Positions 29,490-38,787 are shown, counted from the first letter of the stretch. The stretch is 64,000 nt of DNA from Cyclobacteriaceae bacterium (GCA_025808415.1 CP075525.1:977501-1041500); one strand, 5' to 3'. The notes: generated by a model from the letters alone, not told the origin. Program-made: numbers and translations.

Positions 29490-31259
29490 TCAGGGTTTAT
29501 AGCGTTCGTAGTCGGCCACGGCCAACTGGTGATTAAATTTTCTGATAATGCTGTTATCCGTTTTTGCAAAGCGTCCGGTGAAGTAATCATCAAATTTCTC
29601 CAATGATTGGATAATTGAATTGGTGGCTGTCTTACCTAAGCCACAACGACTGGTGGTTTTCATCAGGGTTCCCCAACTTTTTAATTCTTTCAGGTCATTC
29701 ATGTCGGCCAATCCATTTTGCAGACGTTCCAGCTTTCGCTGGATGATAAAATTCCCGGCCCGGCAAGGCGTGCACACACCACACGATTCATGCTTAAAGA
29801 ATTCGGAGAAATTCATGAGGATGTGCACGATATCTCGTTCGCTGTTGAAAATCATAAAGGATCCTCCGCATCGTATATCTTTTTGATCCTTCAGGTCAAG
29901 CATAGAGATACGTCTGAATTTTTCTTTGATGGAAATGGGCTCACCGGAAGGGCCGCTTACCTGTATGAAGTACGGATCTTTAGCGCCACATAATTCCAGT
30001 AACTCGGCTATGGTAAGGCCCCATTCAATTTCATAAATGCCAGGGCGTTCACAATCGCCAGAAATGCTAATGAGTTTCGTACCGGGCGAGCCTGGGATGC
30101 CGCGTTTCAGGTATTCATCAGCGCCAAGCTGAAGAATGCGTGACACCGCTGCAAATGTTTCAACGTTATTGACAACGGTTGGTAATTGCAGGTAGCCTTT
30201 TTCTACGGGATAAAACCATTTTGTTCGGGGTTCACCCCGTTTTCCCTCCATGGATTCCAGCAGGGCGGTTTCCTCTCCACAAACGTAGGCGCCAGCACCC
30301 AACTCCACGCGGATATCAAAATCAAAACCTTCAATGCCGGCAATGGATTTCCCTAGTAAGCCCTGCGCATGAAATGCTTCAATTTCCCCTTCCAGCTTTT
30401 TCGCCAGCCAGCGATATTCCCCGCGCAGGTAAATCATACCGTATGATGCACCAACTGTGTAAGCGGCCACGATCATTCCTTCTATTACTGAGCCAGGTTG
30501 ATTGCTTAATAATACCCTGTCTTTGAATGTTCCGGGTTCGCCTTCATCGCCATTGCAGATAATAAACTTGGGAGTGGCCGCGTAGTTTCGGCAGGTATCC
30601 CACTTTTTCCAGGTGGGAAAAAAGGCACCACCCCTACCGGAAAGTTCTGAACGTTTTAACTGCTCCAATACTCCATCTTGTTTCAATGTTGCCAATTTTG
30701 CAACGGCTTCACCTCGTGTATAGGGTGCAAAAAATATCGTTCGATTATTAGCAGGTGTATACCGGATATTGTTTTGTGGAACATCATAAATCTCTGCCGC
30801 TGTCTTTCCTTCCTTTAGCTGATTGATAATTGCTTTCACCTTGAGCGCATTGAGGTTGGTGAAGGGATAAAAGTCAATAAGTGCGGCAGGTTCATGATCA
30901 CTCAATCCGATGCAAGGTGTAGCAAATAAGCCAAACGTTCCGCTGGGATCTGTAAACCCTAAGCGTGCTCCTGTTTCACGTTCGAACGTTTCGCGTATGC
31001 GTTGGTATCCTTTTAGCTCGGCAATAACGCTGTTGTTCAGGTATATAGTGTGTTTACCTGCGGGTTTCAGATGGAAGAAGTGATAAAACGAGACGACACC
31101 CTCTATTTCAATGGCTGATAACTTGTGCTGATCGGCCAGTGCTTTAATTGACTCCTTTGTGATGTATCTATCGCGAAGTTGGTATTGCCATAATTCCGAT
31201 AGGAGTTTTGAACGTTCTGGTTCAACCGCGAATAATTTTTGATGTAGGGCAGTGCTCAT
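29490..31259 (-). CDS. hoxF: NAD-reducing hydrogenase diaphorase subunit HoxF
   Basis: 589 aa. Residues 1-155 resemble NuoE/HoxE and the rest NuoF. In the NuoE-like part only one of the four expected cluster cysteines can be seen (ATPCIGLSDHEP); the other positions are Ser or other residues, as I recall for the HoxF of Ralstonia-type soluble hydrogenases. The NuoF part has the NADH/FMN glycine-rich loop SGRGGAFFPTWKKW (about 210), NGDEGEPGTFKDR (about 238), GAGAYVCGEETALLESMEG and the [4Fe-4S] motif ESCGVCTPCRAG (about 500). It oxidises or reduces NAD(H) with FMN. First gene of the hox operon, 120 bp after cinA on the same strand. Confidence 0.95.
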   Translation of the reverse strand: MSTALHQKLFAVEPERSKLLSELWQYQLRDRYITKESIKALADQHKLSAIEIEGVVSFYHFFHLKPAGKHTIYLNNSVIAELKGYQRIRETFERETGARLGFTDPSGTFGLFATPCIGLSDHEPAALIDFYPFTNLNALKVKAIINQLKEGKTAAEIYDVPQNNIRYTPANNRTIFFAPYTRGEAVAKLATLKQDGVLEQLKRSELSGRGGAFFPTWKKWDTCRNYAATPKFIICNGDEGEPGTFKDRVLLSNQPGSVIEGMIVAAYTVGASYGMIYLRGEYRWLAKKLEGEIEAFHAQGLLGKSIAGIEGFDFDIRVELGAGAYVCGEETALLESMEGKRGEPRTKWFYPVEKGYLQLPTVVNNVETFAAVSRILQLGADEYLKRGIPGSPGTKLISISGDCERPGIYEIEWGLTIAELLELCGAKDPYFIQVSGPSGEPISIKEKFRRISMLDLKDQKDIRCGGSFMIFNSERDIVHILMNFSEFFKHESCGVCTPCRAGNFIIQRKLERLQNGLADMNDLKELKSWGTLMKTTSRCGLGKTATNSIIQSLEKFDDYFTGRFAKTDNSIIRKFNHQLAVADYERYKP

Positions 31260-31379
31260 AAACAGTCCGTTAGCAGACTGTTTAAATTGAGCAATCCGGG
31301 GTTAATAATGAATGATAAAAGTCATGCAAACGATTTCCAAAAACTAATTTTTATCGCAGGGATAAGTGGAAAAATCATT

Positions 31380-32633
31380 CTATGATTTCGGTGGCAAACT
31401 CAACCTGATCAGGTTAAGGACAGCTACAGAGGCCATGCGAATGTTAATCATCCGGTCTTTGGAAAGCTGAAGCTTTCGGGTAACCGTTTGGTGTTTGTCG
31501 GAATAGGCAATCCACACGGTGCCAACCGGTTTTTCGGGTGTTGCACCACCGGGGCCTGCAATGCCACTGGTGGCAACCCCTATGTTGGTATTGAATTTTG
31601 CACGAACAATATTGGCCATTTCAATGATGGTGGGCTCACTTACGGCTCCGTATTTTTCCAAGGTTTCGGGCTTAACACCCAGTTGCCTCATTTTTATTTC
31701 GTAGGCGTACGGAATCATACTGCCTAGAAAATAATCTGAACTTCCCGGAACAGAGGTTATGAGGTGTGAGAGGTAACCGCCCGTACAACTTTCTGCAATG
31801 GCTATGGTTAGTTGGCGTTCGCGGAGTAAGTTTCCAATTACACTTTCTAAAGGCTCTTCGCCATAACCATAAATGTAATTATCGGTATACGGTTTAAGCT
31901 TATCCACCCATTCAGCAATTTCCAGTTTTAATTCTTCTACTGAATCGCCAATTCCGGTTAGCCTCAGTTTTACTTCACCGAGGCTTGGTAAGTAAGCCAA
32001 CTTTATGTGCCCCGGTAATGATTTTTCCCATGGTGAAATTTTATCCGCAAGAAATGATTCCCCTATGCCGATTGTTTTGATTATCTGATGATGGATAACA
32101 GGTGTCTTGTATTTTTTTAACAACATAGGGATCACGGAATCCGTCATCATCTTTTTCATTTCATGTGGCACACCGGGCATCGACATTAAAACTTTGTCGC
32201 CCTTATTGAACCACATACCCGGTGCGGTGCCAAGGGTATTGGTTATTTTTGTACAAGCTGTAGGCAATGCAGCTTGCTGTCTGTTTAGCTCGGTGAGCTC
32301 CCGCCCGCGGCTTTTAAACAATTCGGTTATCTCAGCCAAAGCTTCCTGATTGATTTCCAACCCGCACTTAAAGTACTTGCATAAACAAGGTTTCGTCAGG
32401 TCATCGCTTGTCGGGCCCAGGCCACCGGTAATTAAAATAATATCTGCGCGGTTTTCAGCTTCAGCAAAGGCTGTGAGTATCTCCTGTTCAATGTCACCAA
32501 CCGTTGTTCTGCGGATAACTTTTATACCGACTTTATCGAGTTCTCCGCTTATCCAGTGTGAGTTGGTATCGAGGGTTTGGCCGTACAAAAGTTCATCGCC
32601 TATGGCGAGTATTTCGGCAAAGATTTTTTTCAT
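31380..32633 (-). CDS. cinA: CinA family protein (competence/damage-inducible; nicotinamide-nucleotide amidase)
   Basis: 417 aa from ATG at 32633 (MKKIFAEILAIGDELLYGQ); an upstream in-frame ATG would add 59 residues that overlap the divergent promoter region and look non-coding. The N-terminal MoCF-like domain has ITGGLGPTSDDLTK (about 73-86) and LMSMPGVPHEM. The C-terminal domain has AIAESCTGGYLSHLI and ATSGIAGPGGATPEKPVGTVW, the nucleotide amidase motifs that recycle NMN to nicotinate mononucleotide. Cytosolic pyridine-nucleotide salvage is the best supported role; a link to competence is historical. Confidence 0.94.
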   Translation of the reverse strand: MKKIFAEILAIGDELLYGQTLDTNSHWISGELDKVGIKVIRRTTVGDIEQEILTAFAEAENRADIILITGGLGPTSDDLTKPCLCKYFKCGLEINQEALAEITELFKSRGRELTELNRQQAALPTACTKITNTLGTAPGMWFNKGDKVLMSMPGVPHEMKKMMTDSVIPMLLKKYKTPVIHHQIIKTIGIGESFLADKISPWEKSLPGHIKLAYLPSLGEVKLRLTGIGDSVEELKLEIAEWVDKLKPYTDNYIYGYGEEPLESVIGNLLRERQLTIAIAESCTGGYLSHLITSVPGSSDYFLGSMIPYAYEIKMRQLGVKPETLEKYGAVSEPTIIEMANIVRAKFNTNIGVATSGIAGPGGATPEKPVGTVWIAYSDKHQTVTRKLQLSKDRMINIRMASVAVLNLIRLSLPPKS

Positions 32634-32724
32634 AGAAGCTGTAAAACCCAAAGATGAGACAAAAATCAAATATTGAATATTTTGTTGCCTCGATTCTGTA
32701 TATTTTCCTACTAATTCTCCACAC

Positions 32725-33987
32725 ATGGATAAATTTTCGGCATTGGATTGGCAAAAGCAGATATACCTGGGCGGATTTGCTGGAAAGAAGGCTGCTCTTA
32801 AAATTAACATTCAGCATTTGGAAGAGTCTGCACGGCTGCGCATGTCACCCGAGGCTTTTGCCTATATAGCCGGGGGTGCCGGGAATGAAAGTACCATGCG
32901 GGCTAATCGTGAAGCTTTTGAAAAATACAAAATCGTGCCGCGCATGCTCAGGAATGTGGGTGAACGTGACACGCGAATAGAGTTATTTGGCCATACCCTG
33001 GCCTCTCCATTTTTGTTATCGCCAATTGGTGTATTGGAAATGGTGCATAAAGAAGCCGATGTTGCCGTTGGCCGTGCTGCGGCAACATTAGGTGTACCCT
33101 ATATTTTTTCAAACCAGGCCTCCCGGCCTATGGAGGAAGTAGCAGCAGTCATGGGCAATGCCCCTCGTTGGTTCCAATTGTATTGGAGTAAGTCGAATGA
33201 TTTGGTTGCAAGTTTTGTAAAACGGGCGGAGCGTTGTAGTTGTTCGGCCATTGTGGTTACACTGGACACAACCATGCTGGGTTGGCGTACCCGCGACCTT
33301 GAAATGGCATACCTGCCTTTTCTTGAAGGTAAAGGAATTGCTCAATATACTTCCGATCCTGTTTTTCAGAAGTTAATGGATGAGCCAGCATCAGGCGATC
33401 GGCCAAAACGCACCATCACCTGGCAAACCTTACGAGGATTGATAAGCATGGTGAACAATTATCCAGGTTCAGGATTTTTTCAAAAGCTCCGGTCAGGAAA
33501 CCCCATGCGTGCAGTTCAAAAATTTATCAGCACTTACTCGAATCCATGCACCACATGGGATGACCTTCACTTTCTTCGTGAACAAACCAAACTGCCCATT
33601 ATATTGAAAGGGATACTACATAGTGATGACGCCCGCAAGGCAGTAGATTTTGGTGTTGACGGAATTCTGGTTTCAAACCATGGCGGGCGACAGGTAGATG
33701 GTTCCATCTCAACGCTGGAAGCACTTCCCTCGATTGTAGAAACAGTAAACGGACGAATACCGGTTTTGCTGGATAGTGGAGTTCGTGGTGGGGCTGATGT
33801 ATTTAAAGCGCTCGCCTTGGGCGCAAAAGCTGTTTGTATAGGCCGACCCTATGTTTATGGATTAACGCTTGCCGGGGAAGCGGGCGTGTACGAAGTGTTG
33901 CGCAATTTTATGGCTGATTTTGAACTTACCATGGGACTTACAGGTTGCAAGAACGTTGCTGAAATAACCCGCGAAACCCTACTATAG
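32725..33987 (+). CDS. FMN-dependent alpha-hydroxyacid oxidase/dehydrogenase
   Basis: 420 aa. A TIM-barrel flavoenzyme of the lactate/glycolate oxidase family. Motifs: AFAYIAGGAGNESTM (about 50), PFLLSPIGV (about 95), the catalytic His-Arg motif VSNHGGRQVDGS (about 315), and LLDSGVRGGADVFKALALGA binding FMN phosphate. It has no N-terminal cytochrome domain, so it is a soluble or membrane-peripheral oxidase. Substrate (lactate, glycolate or another 2-hydroxyacid) is not resolved. Divergent from cinA with about 90 bp between. Confidence 0.93.
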   Translation: MDKFSALDWQKQIYLGGFAGKKAALKINIQHLEESARLRMSPEAFAYIAGGAGNESTMRANREAFEKYKIVPRMLRNVGERDTRIELFGHTLASPFLLSPIGVLEMVHKEADVAVGRAAATLGVPYIFSNQASRPMEEVAAVMGNAPRWFQLYWSKSNDLVASFVKRAERCSCSAIVVTLDTTMLGWRTRDLEMAYLPFLEGKGIAQYTSDPVFQKLMDEPASGDRPKRTITWQTLRGLISMVNNYPGSGFFQKLRSGNPMRAVQKFISTYSNPCTTWDDLHFLREQTKLPIILKGILHSDDARKAVDFGVDGILVSNHGGRQVDGSISTLEALPSIVETVNGRIPVLLDSGVRGGADVFKALALGAKAVCIGRPYVYGLTLAGEAGVYEVLRNFMADFELTMGLTGCKNVAEITRETLL

Positions 33988-34042
33988 TGCTGTAGTATTT
34001 TGGGATTTGTTCGGTAATTTAGGCGCCTTAAATAACAAAATT

Positions 34043-34759
34043 ATGAAGCAACTGGGATGGTTTATGGTTATTGTTTTAACTGCGTGTACAACCACACAGA
34101 TTAACCAGGCGTTGGGAGATTTAAACAAATCGGTAGGAGGCAGCCAACCCTTAACTACTGCAGAAGTTGCCGAGGGATTGAAAGAGGCACTTATTAAAGG
34201 TATATCTACAGGGTCGGATCAGGCTTCACAGTTGGATGGTTTTTTTAAAAACCCACAAATAAAAATCCCCTTTCCGCCCGATGTAAAACGTGTTGAGGAC
34301 AGGCTCCGCCAAATGGGTTTAGGTGGTGAAGTGGATAAATTTGTAATGACCCTAAACCGTGGAGCAGAAGATGCCGCCAAAGAGGCAAAGCCTATTTTTA
34401 TCAGTGCCATCCGGCAGATGACCATTCAGGATGCCTGGAGTATTTTAAAAGGTGAAGAAAATGCAGCTACCGAATACCTGAAACGCACTACCTCTGCCCA
34501 ACTCTATGAAAAGTTCCAGCCTGTAATAGCCAATTCGTTAAATAAGGTAAATGCTACTAAATACTATGGTGATCTTGTAGGAACCTACAATAAGATACCG
34601 ATGGTGGAAAAAGTTAACCCTGATTTGAATGACTATGCTACCAATAAGGCCATGGATGGATTGTTCTTATTGATTGCCGGTGAGGAGAAAAAGATCCGGG
34701 AAGATCCATTGGCCCGTACCACAGATTTACTAAAGAGAGTTTTTGGTTCACATAAATAG
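34043..34759 (+). CDS. DUF4197 lipoprotein
   Basis: 238 aa from ATG at 34043 (MKQLGWFMVIVLTACTT); an upstream in-frame start would place the lipobox too far inside. The lipobox LTAC puts the lipidated Cys at 15. The rest matches DUF4197: LTTAEVAEGLKEALIKGIS, then FPPDVKRVEDRLRQMGLG and MTIQDAWSILKGEENAATEYLK. Function unknown; exported and probably outer-membrane attached. Followed 54 bp later by the PaaN-like gene. Confidence 0.92.
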   Translation: MKQLGWFMVIVLTACTTTQINQALGDLNKSVGGSQPLTTAEVAEGLKEALIKGISTGSDQASQLDGFFKNPQIKIPFPPDVKRVEDRLRQMGLGGEVDKFVMTLNRGAEDAAKEAKPIFISAIRQMTIQDAWSILKGEENAATEYLKRTTSAQLYEKFQPVIANSLNKVNATKYYGDLVGTYNKIPMVEKVNPDLNDYATNKAMDGLFLLIAGEEKKIREDPLARTTDLLKRVFGSHK

Positions 34760-34813
34760 ATTATCTCAATTATTATTTTCGATCAATTTAATTCTTGATT
34801 AACAAATTCAATT

Positions 34814-36484
34814 ATGACATTATTTGAAAAGCATAGAGTATTATTGAACAATGGAATTGAAGCACTTCATAAGCGTACATTCTTTGCCGCTTATCCGGAG
34901 CATCCGGCACCTGCCATTTATGGGGAAACAGCTGATGCTGACGGACAGGGGAAATTTAAAGCTCGGTTGAACACGAAGTTCGAAGAATTGAAACAAGAAG
35001 GTGCAACAAACTGGATAGGTGTTGAGGAGTCGCCTTACACACAGGAACCGTTAGGCATAAAGTATCCTGCCTTTCCAATAGATACCTTGGTTAGCCGTGC
35101 TAAAAATGCTTACCATAGTTGGCGCAAAGTGAGCGCCCAGGATCGTGCCGGAATTTTAATTGAATCCCTAGAGCGTGTAAAATCACGATTTTTTGAAATC
35201 GCCTATGCCACCATGCACACTACAGGGCAGGGGTATATGATGGCTTTCCAGGCATCCGGCCCACATGCAGCTGATCGCGCGCTGGAGGCCATTGCCTCAG
35301 GTTACGAAGAGCTACAACGTTTTCCTGCATCAACCTTGTGGGATAAACCCATGGGAAAATTCAACATTCAATTGAATAAAGAATGGCGCGCTGTACCAAA
35401 GGGTGTTTCCCTGGTCATTGGGTGCTCAACCTTCCCTACGTGGAACACCGTTCCGGGACTTTATGCAAGTTTGGTAACCGGTAATCCGGTGATTGTTAAG
35501 CCACATCCGGGTGCAGTATTGCCTATTGCTATTGTTGTGGCAGAAATTCAAAACGTGTTAGCAGAGAATAATCTGGATGCCAATATTTGTCAACTTGCGG
35601 TTGATACATTCGACAATACGATAACAAAACCATTGGCCGAGCATCCTGACGTAAAGTTGATCGACTTTACGGGTAACTCACTGTTTGGAAGTTACCTCGA
35701 AGCTTTGCCCGGCAAAATGGTATTTACCGAAAAGACAGGTGTGAATTCTGTTATTCTTGATTCTGTGGCCGATGCAGATAAAGTAGCTGGTAATCTGGCA
35801 TTCTCTGTATCGCTATATTCTGGCCAAATGTGCACTGCTCCACAGAATTTTTACATACCTGAAAGCGGCATTAAAACACCCAATGGACATGTAAGCTTTG
35901 AAGAATTTGCTCAAAAACTTGTTGATAATATCAATGGCCTCGCGGATAACCCAAAGGCAGGCCCTTTTGTGTTGGGCGCTATTCAAAATAAAAATACATG
36001 CGCGCGGGTTTTAGAGGCTGAAAAAATTTCCGGTAAAGTTTGGTTAAGGTCACGGAGCATTGAAAATCCAATGTTTAAAAATGCACGGACAAATACACCA
36101 GTAGTCATTGAGGTTAGTGCCTCCAATAAAGAAGCATTCAGTAAAGAATTATTTGGCCCGATTGTAGTATTGATTAAAACCAAAAGCACGGATCAGTCAA
36201 TTAAATTGGCACAGGAAATGGCCTTGCATCATGGGGCAATATCCTGTGGTGCGTACACTACGGATGCTTCTGTTCGTGAGAGAATAGCAGATGAAATGGC
36301 CTTGGTGGCCACACCGGTATCGTTTAACCTGGTGGGTGGAATTTATATGAACCAAAATGCAGGCTTTTCAGATTTCCATGTTACCGGAGGAAATCCATCC
36401 GGAAATGCTTCGTTTACAAACCCTGAGTACGTGGTGAAGCGGTTTACCTGGGTAGGTCATAGAGAGCCAGTACATGCGGGTTAA
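34814..36484 (+). CDS. PaaN-like aldehyde dehydrogenase
   Basis: 556 aa of the aldehyde dehydrogenase superfamily, closest in feel to the phenylacetate-degradation PaaN variant that lacks the hydratase domain. Visible: PKGVSLVIGCSTFPTWNT (about 195), VIVKPHPGAVLPIAI (about 228), a Rossmann FTGNSLFGSYLE (about 288) and the catalytic Cys in LYSGQMCTAPQNF (about 340). The known family acts on the ring-opened phenylacetyl-CoA intermediate; no other paa gene is visible here, so the role is inferred. It is the last chromosomal gene before the cassette array. Confidence 0.9.
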   Translation: MTLFEKHRVLLNNGIEALHKRTFFAAYPEHPAPAIYGETADADGQGKFKARLNTKFEELKQEGATNWIGVEESPYTQEPLGIKYPAFPIDTLVSRAKNAYHSWRKVSAQDRAGILIESLERVKSRFFEIAYATMHTTGQGYMMAFQASGPHAADRALEAIASGYEELQRFPASTLWDKPMGKFNIQLNKEWRAVPKGVSLVIGCSTFPTWNTVPGLYASLVTGNPVIVKPHPGAVLPIAIVVAEIQNVLAENNLDANICQLAVDTFDNTITKPLAEHPDVKLIDFTGNSLFGSYLEALPGKMVFTEKTGVNSVILDSVADADKVAGNLAFSVSLYSGQMCTAPQNFYIPESGIKTPNGHVSFEEFAQKLVDNINGLADNPKAGPFVLGAIQNKNTCARVLEAEKISGKVWLRSRSIENPMFKNARTNTPVVIEVSASNKEAFSKELFGPIVVLIKTKSTDQSIKLAQEMALHHGAISCGAYTTDASVRERIADEMALVATPVSFNLVGGIYMNQNAGFSDFHVTGGNPSGNASFTNPEYVVKRFTWVGHREPVHAG

Positions 36485-36674
36485 GAAGACAGACTCCTCA
36501 GATGCCGTGCGAGGAATTCGCAGGCTGTAGCGGAACTTGGAGAGGGTAATTATTATAATTCGAAGGCTTTTGTCTTATCTTGTGTTGTATATAATTCATA
36601 TCAATGTTCATATCTATCCGAAAATTCATTCGTTTTGTAAATATTGTCCATTCTGTGTCGTCCCGAAAAATGGC
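36485..36674. other. Left border of the cassette array; probable truncated terminal cassette
   Basis: 190 bp with no credible gene. Its right edge reads, on the minus strand, GTTGCCAGCCATTTTT, which has the same form as the 5' edges of the other cassettes (nine bases, then the CA step). A 16-codon frame starting MDNIYKTNEF follows on the minus strand and then stops. This suggests the remnant of a further cassette whose 3' part and attC site have been lost at the border with the PaaN gene. Confidence 0.5.
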
Positions 36675-36804
36675 TGGCAACGTTTTGGGTTTGTTTAGTG
36701 GCGGATAAATCCAACGAATTTGTCCGCCTTATACGAATATAAATAAACTTGCTGACACTACGGGCGACTGTGTCGCCCGCCATTAAACAAACACGGTGTT
36801 GCCA
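36675..36804. repeat. attC-like site 1 (family A)
   Basis: Outer boxes TGGCAAC and GTTGCCA; inner arms GGTTTGTTTAGTGGCGG and CCGCCATTAAACAAAC. 130 bp. It is the site of the DUF433/DUF5615 cassette and the leftmost of the array. Confidence 0.87.
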
Positions 36805-36814
36805 GCTGGCCCGC

Positions 36815-37138
36815 CTACTGTTTTATTTCAGTTGGTCCTGATTTTAATTCCTTTTCCAACAACTCCTTAATCTTTGGAACTAAATTCTTTAGTGTCAAAT
36901 AACTATTGTCGGAGGCATTTAGAACGATAACCGCAATCGTATACTTTTTGAAATTCTGTTGGTATTGAAGATTCTTGTCAAACGTCAATAGAGCTTCAAA
37001 CTTATTTTCAATTAAAAGCTCCAATAATTTTCCATTTGTAATTCCAGTCCAACCCTTGTCTGCTGCTGTGTAAATTTCGTGTTCATTTAAATCGTTCTTC
37101 AGTCTTTTAGGTAAGTTCTCGTCAAGCAGCAGTCTCAT
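36815..37138 (-). CDS. DUF5615 PIN-like toxin of a toxin-antitoxin cassette
   Basis: 107 aa from MRLLLDENLPKRL (an ATG four codons upstream is also possible). The opening LLDENLP and a later LTFDKNLQYQ place conserved Asp residues as in the PIN-like DUF5615 (Mut7-C-like) nucleases. Such proteins pair with DUF433 antitoxins, and that gene lies directly upstream with an overlap. The expected role is RNA cleavage restrained by the antitoxin. Its stop lies 10 bp from attC-like site 1. Confidence 0.85.
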   Translation of the reverse strand: MRLLLDENLPKRLKNDLNEHEIYTAADKGWTGITNGKLLELLIENKFEALLTFDKNLQYQQNFKKYTIAVIVLNASDNSYLTLKNLVPKIKELLEKELKSGPTEIKQ

Positions 37139-37364
37139 AAATCTGTTCAATATTCTTAGAAGTCAAAATTTTACTTGCTATCTCGATTACTGCTATAGCT
37201 TGTTCCTTTGTCACAGTAGGAAAATCACTTAAAAATTCGTCTAACGAAATTCCTTTTTCCAAATGGTCAAACAATGTCTGAATAGGTACTCTAGTCCCTT
37301 TAAAAACCGGGTTTCCTGAAAGGATTTCCTTGTCAATGTTTATATAGTCCTTTACTTTATACAT
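37122..37364 (-). CDS. DUF433 antitoxin
   Basis: 80 aa. The motif ILSGNPVFKGTRVPIQTLFD is the DUF433 signature, a small winged-helix DNA-binding domain used as antitoxin with PIN-like toxins. It overlaps the DUF5615 gene by 17-29 bp, so both are translated together. The start is 50 bp inside the cassette edge. The pair fills one cassette; toxin-antitoxin cassettes are thought to stabilise arrays. Confidence 0.88.
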   Translation of the reverse strand: MYKVKDYINIDKEILSGNPVFKGTRVPIQTLFDHLEKGISLDEFLSDFPTVTKEQAIAVIEIASKILTSKNIEQIYETAA

Positions 37365-37413
37365 ATTCCAAATTTACAAATTATTTGTCACTTTTTTGTC
37401 GTGGCGGGCTTGC

Positions 37414-37540
37414 TGGCAACGTGGGTGCATATTGCGTGGCGTTTATGAAATGCGCAATGTCCACCGTTGCAGAACGAAGATAGGAGAGAAGCGCGAATTA
37501 GCCAAGCGTCCCCCGCCATGCAATATGCACAGTGTTGTGC
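37414..37540. repeat. attC-like site 2 (family B)
   Basis: Boxes TGGCAAC and GTTGTGC; inner arms GTGCATATTGCGTGGCG and CGCCATGCAATATGCAC. 127 bp. Site of non-coding cassette N, copy 1. Confidence 0.87.
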
Positions 37541-37938
37541 ACCGTGCATTCTGTCGAACGTTATAAAGAAACGGGTTTGTCTACCGTCACCAAGCGTTAT
37601 CATGAAACCAAGTCCTTGTCGCCCGAAGTAGACAGATGTACGGTGTCAACACGTGCGCGCGGGCAAAAACCTAAACCGTCTGCGGACGATAATTTTGATT
37701 ATCAAGCCGAAAACCGTCCGCGCACACGTGTCCCAATTTGTCTTTTGATACAGTCGCGGAACCGTCTACCGAAGCCGACATTGTCTCGCAGTCAGCGAAC
37801 GTAATTTTGAAACTTTATTGTCGCGCGATGGCAGTGGAGATGAACGGAATAGAAAGCGTGTCTGCCGAAAACTACGGTTGAAAAACGGTTTATGAATTTA
37901 ATGTTGTCACCCATTGCGAAGCCCGCAATTCGCATGGT
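37541..37938. other. Non-coding cassette N, copy 1
   Basis: About 400 bp with no convincing gene on either strand. The cassette ends match (GTTGTGCAC, then G against A, then TGC). It holds an imperfect long palindrome: ACACGTGCGCGCGG near 37648 and CCGCGCACACGTGT near 37717, enclosing a GATAAT-TTTG-ATTATC hairpin. Near the right edge CCATTGCGAA and TTCGCATGG form a second hairpin. Copies 2 and 3 lie at 45475-45872 and 46768-47167. Changes between copies mostly alter the amino acids of the one long plus-strand frame, so I treat it as non-coding. Confidence 0.75.
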
Positions 37939-38065
37939 GCACAACGTTTGTGTTTATTATGCTGGCGTTTGCGAAGCCGCCAGTATCCGCGTGGGAAAAC
38001 GTTGTTACGCAAATGTATTAAATAATTGGTCGTCCACCGCCAGTAGCACAAACACGCTGTTGTGG
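37939..38065. repeat. attC-like site 3 (unique type)
   Basis: Boxes GCACAAC and GTTGTGG; arms GTGTTTATTATGCTGGCG and CGCCAGTAGCACAAACAC. 127 bp. Site of the ParE-like toxin cassette. Confidence 0.83.
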
Positions 38066-38075
38066 GGCGTAGGTC

Positions 38076-38360
38076 TTATCCTAGTTTTTTCTTTGGGTCT
38101 TGTCTAACGTCAAAGAATGAAAGGATTATAATCTTGTTATCTCTTATTCTATAGAGTATCCTTGTCTGGCGTGATAATTGAAAACCTCTAATGTCGTTGT
38201 TTTCAATTTGTCCCATTAACGGGTAATCTTTAAGAAGTTTGAAAATTTCATCAACTTTTTGAACAAACTCTTTAGCTGTCCTTTCTCCCCATTTTTGTTT
38301 TATATAATCTACAATTGAGTCGAAGTTTCTCTCGGCTCTTGGGGTAACAAAAACTTGCAT
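38076..38360 (-). CDS. RelE/ParE-family toxin
   Basis: 94 aa with the RelE/ParE fold pattern: TPRAERNFDSIVDYIKQKWG, then PLMGQIE, IRGFQLSRQTRILYRI and IIILSFFDVRQDPKKK. RelE members cut mRNA in the ribosome and ParE members poison gyrase; the Arg-rich C-terminal strand does not decide between them. The start codon overlaps the antitoxin stop (TAATG), and the stop lies 10 bp from its attC-like site. Confidence 0.88.
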   Translation of the reverse strand: MQVFVTPRAERNFDSIVDYIKQKWGERTAKEFVQKVDEIFKLLKDYPLMGQIENNDIRGFQLSRQTRILYRIRDNKIIILSFFDVRQDPKKKLG

Positions 38361-38590
38361 TAATATTTCTTCTTAAGGGTGTCCCAGTCGATTAAATTTT
38401 TGTCGTTTTGAGACTCCTCATATGATAAATAAACTTCCTTTTTTTGTTCTTCGGTCAGAGTTTTCCATATCTGTCCTTCTTTTGCGGTTTCTCTTTGCTT
38501 TAGAAAGTCATAAATTGTCCGCAACAACTGCTCGTTTTCGATTCTGTCCAGGATTTTGTGTAGGTCTGATTTCAGCTCAATTGTCCCCAT
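38360..38590 (-). CDS. Antitoxin partner of the RelE/ParE toxin
   Basis: 76 aa. Acidic C-terminal half and a helical N-terminus (LKSDLHKILDRIENEQLLRTIYDFL) typical of the small antitoxins found before RelE/ParE genes in Bacteroidota. No named DNA-binding motif is certain. Located directly upstream of the toxin with a 1-bp overlap. Cassette ends GTTGTGGGG and its complement frame the pair. Confidence 0.82.
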   Translation of the reverse strand: MGTIELKSDLHKILDRIENEQLLRTIYDFLKQRETAKEGQIWKTLTEEQKKEVYLSYEESQNDKNLIDWDTLKKKY

Positions 38591-38657
38591 GTCATTCTTT
38601 TTTTAGTAAGTCAAATTTACGTCTTTTTACTCAATTTTTTCTCGACCGACCTATGCC

Positions 38658-38787
38658 CCACAACGTCTGTGTTTCTGCAGTGGTGCCTTTCCGAAGCCGC
38701 GTCCTGTCCCACGAAACCAAACGTTGAACGAAGATAAAACTTTATACCAACTCGTCACGGCACCATTGCAGAAATATGCTGTTGGGC
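38658..38787. repeat. attC-like site 4 (family C)
   Basis: Boxes CCACAAC and GTTGGGC; arms TGTTTCTGCAGTGGTGCC and GGCACCATTGCAGAAA. 130 bp. Site of the 65-aa hypothetical cassette. Confidence 0.87.

Noticed and set aside
37532..37804. A 90-codon plus-strand frame in non-coding cassette N
   Set aside because: It begins inside the attC-like site, and changes between the copies are mostly amino-acid changing; copy 3 also disrupts its first part.
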